Shown: positions 49,995-60,810, counted from the first letter of the stretch. The stretch is 64,000 bases of DNA from Phlebotomus papatasi (GCF_024763615.1 NC_077223.1:56792627-56856626), one strand, 5' to 3'. The notes: a model not told the origin generated them from the letters alone. A program made the numbers and translations.

Positions 49995-50983
49995 GTGAAT
50001 ATAAAAATACTTTATTTGCCTTCATATTTTTTTGTTTATCATCCAAACCAGATTAATTCTATATTGATTGCTATCAATTAATTATTCTTTCTGGATTTTT
50101 GTTGAAGTAATTCCAAAATTTTGAGTATTTTCTTTCCGGTAAAGACCCTTTAACCTTTTCAGGACGAAAAAATATTTTTCTCCATTTATTTCTCCACTAA
50201 ATAGTCAAACAATTTTTTTGGGTTATTGAGGACCTGTCTGGCTCCAATTGTGACTAAGTGGGATGAGAGTATTATTCCCGCGTAGACTAACGGATGTACT
50301 CATTCAAATCTCATGAAAAAAGAAAAAACTGTTTTATCGATGTTTATGGTACAATGTCAATTCCTATATGGTTTATGTACATGATAAAGTAGGAAACTAC
50401 GAAACAGAGTTGAGAAATTATTAGATAAAAGATAAATAATTCAAGTTGTACCCATAAAAAAATTTTGTTTCTCTCTCTTCTTCTTCTGTTTAAGTAAAAC
50501 CCAAAAAGGATTGACTATTGAAGAAAGAAAGCCCAATTGCCTATTTTACAAAGAATAATGGGCAAACATATTTATGGTTGTTAAACCAACCTTTCGCCAG
50601 AGATGTGATATTAGACCGGGTCCATTTTGTAGGTATTAGGATTAGGGGTAATAGTATGTGATTTAAGAAATATTGAGACACAAACTAGAAAAGCTTGTGA
50701 GACCTTGGAAAATTAACTTACAAAAATTCACAACTTAGGGAAAACTGGGACACCACCAAACATGGGGTTGCACCATACAGTGCGATTTTTTTAATCAGAT
50801 AGTCGACTTCAGAGGACAAGACTTATAGAAATTTATAGACATTATAGGAATGCCTGTCCACTGAAGAAAGGGTCGAGATAGTCCACGTAGTTTAAAAATA
50901 AAAATTAGTGTTTGGTGTTTGGAGATACATAATCCAAATGTATGACGTTTTGGGCTTGTTAGAATTTGGGTTTGGAATTTTTA
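49995..50983. other. Intergenic stretch after CLCA
   Basis: No gene supported. TTTAACCTTTTCAGGACG near 50150 resembles one end of piggyBac-like MITE L without a partner. Confidence 0.4.
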
Positions 50984-51768
50984 CACTAAGTCCCGGGGAT
51001 TATGCACATTTTCGGGACTGAAAAATAAACGCGCGAAATGGCATTACGCATCGAGAAAATTTGCATACCCGCAGGGGCTTTCTTTTGAATAAATCGGCTG
51101 TAGAACGAATTTTGCGCGGAGTAAAAGTAGTTCAAACAAAAAGATTCAACCGTTTAATAGAAATGCATTAAACAAACATTACTTTTTGCTCATAGTTCTT
51201 AAATAAATGGTTAGAATATTTAAAAAAAAATTTACCCTTAAAAAGAAATTAAAGTTTTATACTGAAAAAGAAGCACAATGTTTTCAAATTTCCCCCGCCG
51301 CAACATAGTATACAGTAGAGTCTCGCTATAGTCCATATTTGGTTTCAAATTTGGCACTTGGGTCGCACTGTAGTCCATGTAATTTTTTAAAATTATCAAC
51401 GATTTTTAGTATTGAAATTGCTCGACGGCTTCCACTTTCTTTGCAATTGTGGTACTTGTCCTTGCTCTCTTCATTATGGATCACAGTTATCACAATTACT
51501 CAATAAAGTTTGCCAAAAATATTAAAATAAATATGCATGTCGCATACTAAAAAACATAACCTAACTTAAAATCAGTGTTTTGAAATCAACGGTCGATAAA
51601 TTGTGGACTATAGAGCGATGGCTTATAGCGAGACTCTACTGTACATTCAGGCTTATTTCAAAAATGATTTCATAAGTTGACTCCCAATGGTAGGCAAACT
51701 TGCATAATTTTATGTTCATAATTCCGTCAGGTGCATAATCTCGAAGTGCATAATGCCGGGACTGAGTG
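50984..51768 (+). mobile_element. Family X element, copy 1, containing pogo-like MITE P2
   Basis: Ends CACTAAGTCCCGGGGATTAT and CCGGGACTGAGTG, flanked by TA. P2 is inserted at 51313-51641. The inverted copy at 52967 lacks P2 at the matching position and reads GAATGTATACTATGTTG straight through, so it serves as the empty site. Confidence 0.8.
51313..51641 (-). mobile_element. Pogo-like MITE P, copy 2
   Basis: 329 bp, ends CAGTAGAGTCTCGCTATAG and CTATAGCGAGACTCTACTG, TA on both sides (51311-51312, 51642-51643). The minus strand carries the short transposase-start remnant MKRARTSTTIAKKVEAVEQF. Nested in X1. Confidence 0.85.
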
Positions 51769-51920
51769 TAGTAAGCCCGATTCCAATATAATAAGCAATT
51801 TTTGTCCGAAAATCAATTCTATTACTCTTAAAAATTTTCGAGTATCTTTTGACTGATTATATTTCAGTGATAAAATAAAGTTTTACAAGAAAGAGAAAGA
51901 TGAGCCGACGGTGGATGATA

Positions 51921-52395
51921 CTCGTATTTTTAGGACATGAATGTCCTTCCGGTGAGCGTCGGTGTATTGGGTGCAATCCAAAATAAAAAACACACAATGT
52001 ACCAGAGCTTTCGACACCTATCGTGTCTTCTTCAGTGGTTCTTGGTTAGTCTTTCTTTGGATATTTTGTCAAGTTTTGGTCTACTTTTTTACACATCAGT
52101 TGTTTGAAATTAGTTAGGAGCGAATTTCTTTTCTTTCTTTGTTGTCATCAAAGTGCCAAGCCGTTTGATGACAACAAAGAAAGAAAAGAAATTCGCTCCT
52201 AACTAATTTCAAACAACTGATGTGTAAAAAAGTAGACCAAAACTTGACAAAATATCCAAAGAAAGACTAACCAAGAACCACTGAAGAAGACACGATAGGT
52301 GTCGAAAGCTCTGGTACATTGTGTGTTTTTTATTTTGGATTGCACCCAATACACCGACGCTCACCGGAAGGACATTCATGTCCTAAAAATACGAG
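51921..52395. repeat. Perfect 232-bp inverted repeat (long hairpin), Penelope-like candidate
   Basis: Arms 51921-52152 and 52164-52395 are exact reverse complements as far as I can read, separated by an 11-base loop (GTGCCAAGCCG). Each arm contains a hammerhead-like core: on the plus strand CTGAAGA at 52281-52287, a GACAC/GTGTC stem II with GATAG loop, and GAAA at 52304-52307; the left arm has the same on the minus strand. Penelope-like elements carry hammerhead motifs in their terminal repeats, which can be inverted. The cleavage-site side does not form a convincing stem III, so activity is doubtful. Confidence 0.85.
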
Positions 52396-52672
52396 ATTTT
52401 ACAAGAAAAGTCAGAAAAATTATAGTGAAAATAAAGAGATAGAAATATGGTTGCTCTGGGAAAATATTATCTAAATCCTTCTTTCCAAGCTGTTCTTTGA
52501 CACCAACAACATAAGATAAATCGCTATTGAAAAAAAAAGAATTTTGTGTAGTAATTCCATCCATTTCCTAAACAAATGGTTTTATGGTCCAGTGGTTTTC
52601 TTTCATTTTGAGATTGGTCCCTGATCAAAAGTTCTTAAGGAACGTTCTGAGTAGAAATCAGCGCCGAACTGA

Positions 52673-52904
52673 CCCAGCGGGCACCAAATGCTAACCAATT
52701 TTAATTCAGTTGAAAACATGTATTTTCAGCTAAATTCCGCTAACCTTAAATCGACACTCGCACGACAGTGCCATTTCCATACATTTCGTTAGCACTTTTT
52801 GTTCGAAAATAGCTGACTGCTGACCAGTCAGCATATATTTGCCGATCGATTCAGCAAAAATGTGCTGAAAACGCTGCTTTTTTCAGCTAACTGTGCTCGC
52901 TGGG
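52673..52904. mobile_element. MITE I with CCCAGCG ends
   Basis: 232 bp with inverted termini CCCAGCGGGCAC and GTGCTCGCTGGG. It is rich in CAGCTAA-like motifs inside. No clear target duplication; superfamily unassigned. Confidence 0.6.
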
Positions 52905-53476
52905 AAGAGACATCTATTATATCAATTCAAATATCAACGGGGAATTTAACCGTTAAGAAGAAGCTACACTCACAGTCCCGGTATTAAGTCCTTCGGGATT
53001 ATGCACCTAACGGAATTATGCACATACAATTATGCAAGTTTATCTACCATTGGGAGTCAATTTATAAACTCATTTTAGAAATACGCCTGAATGTATACTA
53101 TGTTGCGACGCGGGAAATTTGAAAACATTTTGCTAGTTTTTCAGAATAAAACTTTAATTTCTTTTATTAAGATAAGTTTTTTTTTAAATATTCTAACCAT
53201 TTGTTGAAGAACTGTTGAAGAACCATCTGTTGAAGGCCAAAAAGTACTGTTTGTTAATGCATTTCTATTAAACAATTGAATCTTTTTGTTTGAACTACTT
53301 CTACTCCGCGCGAAATTCGTTCTACGGCCAATTTATTCAAAAGAAAGCCCCTGTGGTTATGCGAATTTTCTCTATGCATAGGGTAAAGTGGTACAAGTTG
53401 GACAGTGGTACAAGTTGGTCAATGGTACAATTTGGACAGGGCTTTTTGTCTTGATAAATTTAGTACTTCAGTTTTA

Positions 53477-54509
53477 CAGTAGAGTCTCGCTATAGTCCAT
53501 ATTTGGTTTCAAATTTGACACTTGGGTCGCACTATAGTCCATGTAATTTTTTAAAATTATCAACGATTTTTAGTCTTGAAATTGCTCGACGGCTTCCACT
53601 TTCTTTGCGATTGTGGTACTTGTCCTCGCTCTCTTCATTATTGATCACAATTATCACAACTACTTAGGGTAAATTAAGCTAATTCAAAACCTGCTCCAAA
53701 TGGAAATTTTTCTCTATTCCAAATGGAAACATAATTGTTTTTATGATAAATACAGCACTAAATTATTATATTGATATATTTTCTATACCACAGTTTCATT
53801 ATTTAGTTATTTTTGCTCCAAATAATGCAAAAATTCATTCATATTCACAAATTTTAATTTGTTAATTTCTCAGAAAAATTAAAAGTCTATCTTTTCACCA
53901 TCGAAATTTTCATCGATCAACCTTGTTTTCTAATGAAAAACACAATGAGGTGACTGTTGCTTATTCGTTTTGTTTAACATTTATGTCATATTTCTGGCTA
54001 ATTTTAGTTAAATTAAGTGCTAATCTTTATTGTTAACGGTACGTGAAGTTTTCAAATGAAATAATTACCTATTTCGTGAACAAAAATAGTTTTTCTGAAG
54101 TGTCTGCAAATGTTTCAATAGGAAACCCCGGAAATATGATTTTTTTTGGAGAGATTTTCTTATTGTTTTAGATGGGAAAGGAGAAAATACCAGGAATAAG
54201 TACAAATCCTGCACTCAAGAGCAACTCAACAAGGTTTTGGAAGCCTTTCATCGCAGTTTCACTTACACTGTTTGTCTCCAATTAGAAATTTTCCCTTGTC
54301 TCCATTTGGATTAATTTGTTTCCAATTGAAGCATTTTACACTCGCGTATTTTTCTTGTATTTAAGAAGTTTTCAAATTATATCTAAAGAATTTTCACTAA
54401 ACAGTAACATTCTAGAAGAGTCAAGGAGCAAATTTATGTAATTCTCAAATTTATGTAATGTCGATATATTGTGGACTATAGAGCGATGGCCTATAGCGAG
54501 ACTCTACTG
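53477..54509 (-). mobile_element. Pogo-like MITE P, copy 3, split by W3
   Basis: Left part 53477-53666 and right part from about 54460 to 54509 match P2, with TA flanks (53475-53476, 54510-54511). The middle is replaced by W3 and part of P is missing at the right junction. Confidence 0.8.
53667..54447 (+). mobile_element. Family W element, copy 3, right end missing (innermost)
   Basis: Starts GGGTAAATTAAGCTAATTC after TA and follows copy 1 closely for about 780 bp, then breaks at AAATTTATGTAAT, which is repeated at the junction with P3. The loss of both the W right end and part of P suggests a deletion at a short homology after insertion. Confidence 0.75.
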
Positions 54510-54709
54510 TATCTATGTATTTTTAATGCTTTAGTTTTATAATATGGTTCCTTGTACTTAAAAACAAAGTTTGTACTGTATTTAACAGTAATTCCAAATT
54601 GCATCAACACTATGTAACACTAATTCCAAATTATATCGCTTTACCCTAATGCCATTTCACGCGTTTTTTTTCGGTCCCGAAAATGCGCATAATCCCGGGA
54701 TTGAGTGTA

Positions 54710-54906
54710 GGGGGAAGTGGGGCACATTTGAAAGTGGGGCATGTTTGAAATTGGGATTTTTCACCTATTTTTAAATAAAATTGAGCTTTATCATGATATA
54801 ATTTAGCTTCTCAATCTGTTTGTGCAGCTAAATTATATCGCGATAAGGCACAATTTTGTTTAAAAATAAGTGAAAATCCCAATTTCAAAGGTGCCACACT
54901 CCCCCC
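54710..54906. mobile_element. Family Z foldback MITE, copy 3
   Basis: 197 bp with ends GGGGGAAGTGGGGCACATTT and AAAGGTGCCACACTCCCCCC, folding almost completely into a hairpin. The TA at its left (54708-54709) is the same TA that borders X2, so it inserted exactly at the X2 edge. Confidence 0.8.
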
Positions 54907-54908
54907 TA

Positions 54909-57132
54909 TATTGCTTACAATATCTAATAGAATTTTTAGGAAGAAAAATCTTCGCTGCCATTAATATTACCTGTCTATTACAATCACCAATTCTTTTCCT
55001 TAATTTTCTGTCAATGGTACAGCATTCAACATAAGTTTCTTCTAATCATACGCATAACCGTAAAGCATAGCACTGATCTCTGTTTCATCGGAAAGGCAAA
55101 AGAGAGTATCTCTCCAGCCAAGTATCGACCAACAACTTTACTCTCTCTGGAGTCAGTTAGTTGACGACAGTTGTGAGGATTGGTTGTGTGTTATATCCCG
55201 TGCGCCGGAGAAGAAATATATATATTTTTGAAGTGTTTTATACAACAAGTAATTGACGCTATTCTTTTTTACTCTATTCCACAATCTAGTGTATTCCGTG
55301 ACATGAAAAATAATCCCTCTCAAACAAGTGAAATTCAATAACTGGAGTACCTCTTTTATGCCATTCTTGTTTATTTTATGCCTGTGTGATTTTCGACGAT
55401 GACGTCATATTTCCCAAAAACACACACACCCTGACAAGAAGAAGAGCATTAAATTAAAAGACCATATCAGAGTGTTTGGAAGCTCATCATCGGGTTTACG
55501 TTTAGATTAAAATGGCAAATTGATTGGTCTGCTTTACGCTTTTTTATCAGCTTTTTTTTTAGCATCTTGTGACGATATTTTTGGTAGATGACCGGGTGAA
55601 AAGTGGGTATAAAAACATTAAGGACATGCCAGTTTTTCCTAGGGTAGTTTTCTTCGTATGTGAGACGCGCACAAACGCATAGGAAAAATCAATATGAGTT
55701 GAAATGGTAAACTCTCTTCTTTAGCATCAGGAAATGCTATTTCCTTCCCCTCATCGCCCTTTTCTTCATTAATTTCTGTTGCAAGTTGCATAAAGTATTA
55801 TCAGAAAATTGCACATATTTGTCCCTTTTCGATTGGTATTCCCTCTTTTAAACCAACCAAATGGACTACAATTCTCTCAATTCCAATCAATTGTTCTAGT
55901 CACATGATTCGAAGTAATTCCCAACTTTTCATCCCATTTTGTGGCTGTGTTCAATATTAACTACCTATTTCTATGTATAGCTCATAAATAGGACGCGCCA
56001 TTAACGGTTGAGATCCCTGTTTCAACAGGAGCATGACCTTGATATACCCAATCAAAAGATTTTTTTTTTGCATATTTTTTCCTCATAAAATATCGATTGT
56101 GAGTGACACAGAAAATATATAAAATAATGTAACAATTGTAGTGATTTGTTTCTTAAATTTACTATTATAATAGCTCTGAGAGTGCCGAGAACGAGAAATT
56201 GAAAAAAATATTTTCAAACGTGATCTTCTACACCCAGTGGAAAAATTAAGTGTTGCGTATTGCAGATAATAGAACTGTAATAGCAAATAATTGCAAGTGC
56301 TTCAGAGTTGCTGGAGCGAGAATTTTTTTTGCAAGCCGTTTTGGAGGATATATAGAAAAATATTCACATTGTAAGTTATGCATTTTAGCTATCTATACTG
56401 TTTCAGTCAACAGTGAGTGACATTTAATTAAAACTTTGAGATATGTGTCAGAAGGTTTAAAACTAACAAATTTAAAATTCTAAGTTAAGAAAGCTTAAAG
56501 ATATCAATTTAAGTAAATATTTACTAGTAAAGCATATATTAGTTTATTTCATGTTCTTTGCGGCTATTGATGCTTCTATATCAATCTTGTCTCAAAATGT
56601 TCTAGATGCTATTTAAGGATTTAAAAGGTTCTAGCCAGTTTCAAAATTAAGTTTAATAAAAATAAAGTAGTTTTACATTTTCCATTTCATCTTCGTTATT
56701 ATCAGGATTTGTCAAATTTCTAGGAAATTAGATACATGAGAATTTTATTCAGTAATCAGAATTTGCCCTAAAAGACAGATTTATAGATTTTACACTTAAA
56801 GATTTATCTCAGAATTGAGCATCTGATTAGTAAGTAGAAGTCTGGTGACACCCACAAAAAATCTGTATCTTATAATCGATTTTCACAACCTATTTTGAAG
56901 TAGAAGCTTTATGTCGACTTTTGAATTAACGATCTTTTACTGCTTTTACAACGCTAAGGACTCTAAAATATTGAAACAATCAATTATTTAAATGATTGAA
57001 AAATATTTTCATTCATTTTTAATATGATTAATAAAAAAACATTTTCTTAATTAAAATGTTTCTTAAAAAATCTAAGGCCAATTTTCCATAAATTTTACTA
57101 CTATTTGAGGTTAGGATATAAGATATGAAATT
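54909..57132. other. Intergenic stretch holding a candidate promoter
   Basis: No coding exon recognised. An Inr+DPE pair lies at 55153-55186; otherwise AT-rich sequence. Confidence 0.4.
55153..55186 (+). promoter_or_regulatory. Candidate Inr plus DPE core promoter of a gene to the right
   Basis: TCAGTT at 55153-55158 sets +1 at A 55155, and GGTTG occupies +28 to +32 (55182-55186), an exact match to the DPE consensus at the required spacing. CTCTCTCT precedes it. A possible donor (CAA|GTAATT) lies at 55249. The downstream coding part would be beyond this window or unrecognised. Confidence 0.35.
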
Positions 57133-57134
57133 TA

Positions 57135-57475
57135 CAGTAGAACCCCGCTATAGGCCATCGCTCTATAGTCCACAATTTATCGACCGTTGATTTCAAAACA
57201 CTGATTTTTAATTAGGTTATGTTTTTTAGTACGCGTCATGCAATGTTGTCATAATTATTTTAATAGTTTTGGCAAACTTTATTGAGTAGTTGTGATAATT
57301 GTGATCCATAATGAAGAGAGCGAGAACAAGTACCACAATCGCAAAGAAAGTGGAAGCCGTTGAGCAATTTCAAATACTAAAAGTCGTTGATAATTTTAGA
57401 AAATGACATGGACTATATAGTGCGACCCAAGCGTCAAATCTGGAACCAAATATGGCCTATAGCGAGGCTCTACTG
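57135..57475 (+). mobile_element. Pogo-like MITE P, copy 4
   Basis: 341 bp, ends CAGTAGAACCCCGCTATAGG and CCTATAGCGAGGCTCTACTG, TA on both sides (57133-57134, 57476-57477). The longest uninterrupted copy; contains the clearest transposase-start remnant. Confidence 0.85.
57311..57406 (+). pseudogene. N-terminal remnant of a pogo/CENP-B-type transposase
   Basis: 31 codons from ATG to TGA, starting MKRARTSTTIAKKVEAVEQF. The KR-R-S/T-T-I-x-K-K-V-E-x-V-E pattern matches the first helix of CENP-B/pogo-type helix-turn-helix domains. The second helix, the HTH_Tnp_Tc5-like part and the DDE domain are absent, so it is a relic kept in a non-autonomous element. Family call by pattern only. Confidence 0.5.
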
Positions 57476-57527
57476 TATTTCATTTTTCATGTAATTGTAT
57501 TGTCTTTCTTAAAAAAACAAGATAATA

Positions 57528-57605
57528 GGGGAAAATGCTCTCCTTTCGAACGTTCATGCCTTTGAATCATTTGAATTTCTTTTGTTTTTCGTAAGGGATT
57601 TATGC
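57528..57605 (+). mobile_element. Family V left-end fragment (copy 2)
   Basis: GGGGAAAATGCTCTCCTTTC onward matches the left 75 bp of V copy 3 and then stops at element U. Confidence 0.65.
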
Positions 57606-57746
57606 CCAACGCACAGTAACTTTTGTTTTGTAAACATGTTTTTGATATTTCAGTGAGAGTGAATGAAACCTAGATCTAGTCATCTCGCTCACTCTCACAG
57701 AAAATTTTGAAAACATGTTTACTGATAAAACTTATTGTGCTCTGGT
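57606..57746. mobile_element. Foldback MITE U
   Basis: About 140 bp with inverted arms: CGCACAGTAACTTTTG pairs with the TATTGTGCTC side, followed by TAAACATGTTTT on both arms and GTGAGAGTGA against TCACTCTCAC. Lies between V fragments 2 and 3. Confidence 0.65.
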
Positions 57747-57751
57747 CATTA

Positions 57752-57966
57752 GGGGAAAGTGCTCTTCCTTCGAACGTTCATGCCTTCGAATAATGTGAAT
57801 TTCTTTTATTTTTCTTATGAGATTTACACTAAATTATCATGGAATTATCAACAATTGATGATAAGCCAACTAATATTTAATAGAAATGTGTAAGTCTCTT
57901 AGGAAAACTAAAAGAAAATTCACATTATTCAAAGGCATGAACGTCCGAAGTAAGAATACTTTCTCC
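57752..57966. mobile_element. Family V MITE, copy 3
   Basis: 215 bp with about 50-bp inverted termini (GGGGAAAGTGCTCTTCCTTC at left; GAAGTAAGAATACTTTCTCC at right), TA flanks (57750-57751, 57967-57968). Confidence 0.8.
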
Positions 57967-57968
57967 TA

Positions 57969-59770
57969 TAGCCCTACTAGGCATATTTTTTTTATATATA
58001 AATAAGACTTAAAAATAATTTGAATTTCAATTTTCGTTCAAACCTCAAATCGCGTAGTTGATCTCCCTCGAGTTATTTTCCATTGAGTAAAATGTGCAAG
58101 CGACATAAATTGTTCAAATTACTCTAAAATACCACCGTGATTTATCTGAAAGTGTCTGTCAACTCCAAATGCTCGATTATTGAAATATTTTATTACAAGT
58201 TTCATGTTTCCACATTTGCAAATTGACGCTGTGTGATTCTATTGATTATTTTTTCAACTCTATGCTGAAGTTATATGATGAAAAGCAACCGAAAGCTTAA
58301 CAGCATATTCTACGATAAAAAAAAATCATATAAAAAAATTATAAAACACGACCGTGAATTTGTGCAGAAGGAACTTTATACATTTTCTGCCAAAGAATTT
58401 GACCTACAAATTCACTTTATTTCTTATTCTCTCTTTCTATTTCCTTTCGATAACGAGGGGTTGCTTGGAGCGAGTGGTAGAGTCACTTTATATGAGATTT
58501 TAATGAGAGTTCAATTTCAGCAGCAATGTGATGATTTTATTGATTTTTAATGCATCAACTTATGTTACAAAAATCAATTTATCCATATGGTAATTTTATA
58601 GTAGTGTAATTATAAGTGAAAAATTTAATGAAGTGGTAGTATTTCCGTTACAAATAAACTTGCCGTTTAGGGTATTTTTGCATCTAATAAATTAATATTA
58701 ATTTTATGGCGTCATCCGCCATAAATGGCCAATTCTACTTTATTTGTTTATGTGATGAAGAGATGAAGATGAATACAAATACAGTGCACGCATCTCATTT
58801 TGTACAACCTTGAATATTTAGAATTAAAATTTTTCATTTGGTGAAAGAACTCATTAAAATTATAAGCATAAAAAAGTACTTATTTCTATTTTTTTTAATT
58901 ACATAAACAAGTTCGAAAACATGCTTAGGCCTTATTGGGAAATTCCGTATGTGAAATAAAAAGTGTTGAACACGTTTTTTTTTCTTCCGTTGGATCTTTT
59001 TTTTTCATTCATATCAAACTCATATGTTTCCATTGTATGTAAATGTCACACTTTCTGCAGGTGGTACAATCAAGTTTGGGAAGATATGCCAAAATGAATT
59101 TCTCGACACGAGGGATGGAGGCAGACGTTAAAACGTCGACAATGTATCGTGTATTCAATAGTCGACCTTCACAATATTCATGCAAAATGTTCTATAATTA
59201 GTTAACTTCATTAAAGAGACTTCTTATATTTGCTTTAACCCCAAAAAAGCATATCTTAGCTGACTGTTCATGTGGCATTTCGATTGTATAGGAAAATTCT
59301 AAACAACCAAGGTTACTTAAGGCTTAGTGGGCTCAAGAGTTTTTGTGTGTCTGTATACCATCGTGGACACTAAAGAATAATTAAACTTTCGATACTCTTG
59401 TATACTAGTGCTGTATATGAAGCACAATACTAAAAAAGTAAATTAAAATAGTAGTTTAGAATTTCAAAAAATCAGCATACATTATATGCAACAAATGGAA
59501 AATTCCTTTAAGATTATTATTATATCACCTAATCTCAATATTCTCGCCTTATTCCTTCTTTGTCAACTCCTACGATGTTCAATGAGACAATCAATAAGAT
59601 GTCAATTAAATTTTATTGTCTGTTGAATTTTCTTGAGGAGACACAACTGTGTTGAAAGATCATGATGAAGTGCTAATTAGGAAATTGCGAGAAACTTCTT
59701 TAAGCTAAGCAAAATTAAACACAAAAATCTTCATAATAAATCCAAATTGTTTAAGTAAAATCTAATAATG
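57969..59770. other. AT-rich intergenic stretch
   Basis: The 91-codon ORF at 58275-58550 is lysine- and phenylalanine-rich with no recognised domain. Nothing else supported. Confidence 0.35.
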
Positions 59771-59805
59771 TAAGGTGAGATTCTTAACAATCTCACCTAC
59801 TATTT
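59771..59805 (-). repeat. Isolated terminal hairpin of repeat M
   Basis: AGGTGAGATTCTTAACAATC followed by TCACCTACTAT equals the inverted right terminus of M with none of the rest of the repeat. It either marks a deleted copy or a target that shares this palindrome. Confidence 0.6.
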
Positions 59806-60224
59806 TCTGTACTGTTTCATTTGACCTATTAATTAAAATTCTTTCATCAAAGCTTCTTTTGATGCTTCTTAATCATCTATCGTCGCCCTAACTCAAATTT
59901 ACACTGCATATACTTATGCCATAGACACACTTACGACTTAAGCCGAGAGACGACTTAGAGGAAAATGATGGAAATGTAGTTTGACCATTATTTTCAGTAT
60001 AATTACGCTAAGCCGTATAACTAGCTTTATTGAAAATATGAATTTATAATTTAAAAAAAAACATTTTATTAATTTTTAGGTAGGGAATCTTAACTTTAAT
60101 TAGAAAGTTTAAATTATATTTATTTTACCTTTAATTAACCGGACTAATTTTAACTGTTTCGGAAAATTATTAATACAGATTGACTCACAAAAATATTGGC
60201 GAGATTTGGGCAAACTTTACCACT
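59806..60224. other. AT-rich intergenic stretch
   Basis: No feature supported. Confidence 0.4.
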
Positions 60225-60539
60225 TCACATGCAATTGCGAGAACTTGGAGTGAATTGATGGGTTCCCCAATCTCTGGGCAAACTCTCCCTGTCGTTAACT
60301 TCCTGGGGAGGTCTCTTCTGCTCCAAAGCATTTAAAATGGTCCAAAAGATGCGAAAGGCTGGACGGAGCTCCCCCGACGGTATCCCCCTAAGGGGCAGCA
60401 GTCCTCCCACGTTGGCGACGTAACGTCCCCCGGAGGATGTTCCGTTGGGGCCCATCGAGGCTTTTGATGATCCAGCCATCTCCGTGGATCTTCCGAGGTG
60501 GCCTCCAGATCCAAGCCCAGAGGAGCCTTTTTCTCCCAT
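60225..60539 (-). CDS. Possible gag-position ORF of a truncated LTR retroelement
   Basis: 104 codons from an ATG at 60539 (GAGAGATGGGAG), starting MGEKGSSGLGSGGHLGRS, rich in Gly, Ser and Pro. Its GC content is well above the surroundings. It lies about 270 bases downstream (minus strand) of a primer-binding-site-like sequence, where a gag gene would start. No capsid, zinc-knuckle, protease or reverse transcriptase motif is seen, and the frame ends at 60225 where AT-rich sequence resumes, so the element is probably truncated. It could also be an unrelated ORF. Confidence 0.35.
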   Translation of the reverse strand: MGEKGSSGLGSGGHLGRSTEMAGSSKASMGPNGTSSGGRYVANVGGLLPLRGIPSGELRPAFRIFWTILNALEQKRPPQEVNDRESLPRDWGTHQFTPSSRNCM

Positions 60540-60810
60540 CTCTCCACACAAAACACTTAACACAAAACACGACACGAGGTGCGCACTTTTTGGGGACTAA
60601 TCACCAAGTGATCGGAAGGGAAAAAGATTGGGAGCCGGACAGCACAGAATTGGCACACACATCGACAATCCAACGGGATCCTTCCCGAATAATTAGAGTG
60701 GGAATATATCTTGCCTCCAGAGTTGAAATGAGGCAGATAAAGATAAAGTGACCGTAATATCTCCTCTTTCTTATAAAAAAAAAGAAAAAGAAAAGAAAAA
60801 AAAAATGATT

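Larger units (their letters stand above)
53391..54646. mobile_element. Family Y element nested in X2
   Basis: Ends GGGTAAAGTGGTACAAGTTG and TATATCGCTTTACCC, flanked by TA (53389-53390, 54647-54648). X1 reads CGAAATGGCATTACGCATCG at the matching site without an insertion, confirming the TA duplication. Only 86 and 137 bp of Y remain outside P3. Confidence 0.8.
52967..54707 (-). mobile_element. Family X element, copy 2 (outermost of four nested elements)
   Basis: Inverted copy of X1 with ends CACTCACAGTCCCGG and CCCGGGATTGAGTG, TA on both sides. It contains Y, which contains P3, which contains W3. Its outer parts align with X1 on both sides of the Y insertion. Confidence 0.8.

Noticed and set aside
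52281..52307. Active hammerhead ribozyme
   Set aside because: The core CTGAAGA, stem II and GAAA are in place, but no convincing stem III and UH cleavage site follow, so it is reported only as hammerhead-like.
60437..60751. Plus-strand ORF opposite the gag-position ORF
   Set aside because: It overlaps the minus-strand frame in the same GC-rich patch and shows no domain; it is probably the antisense shadow of that frame.
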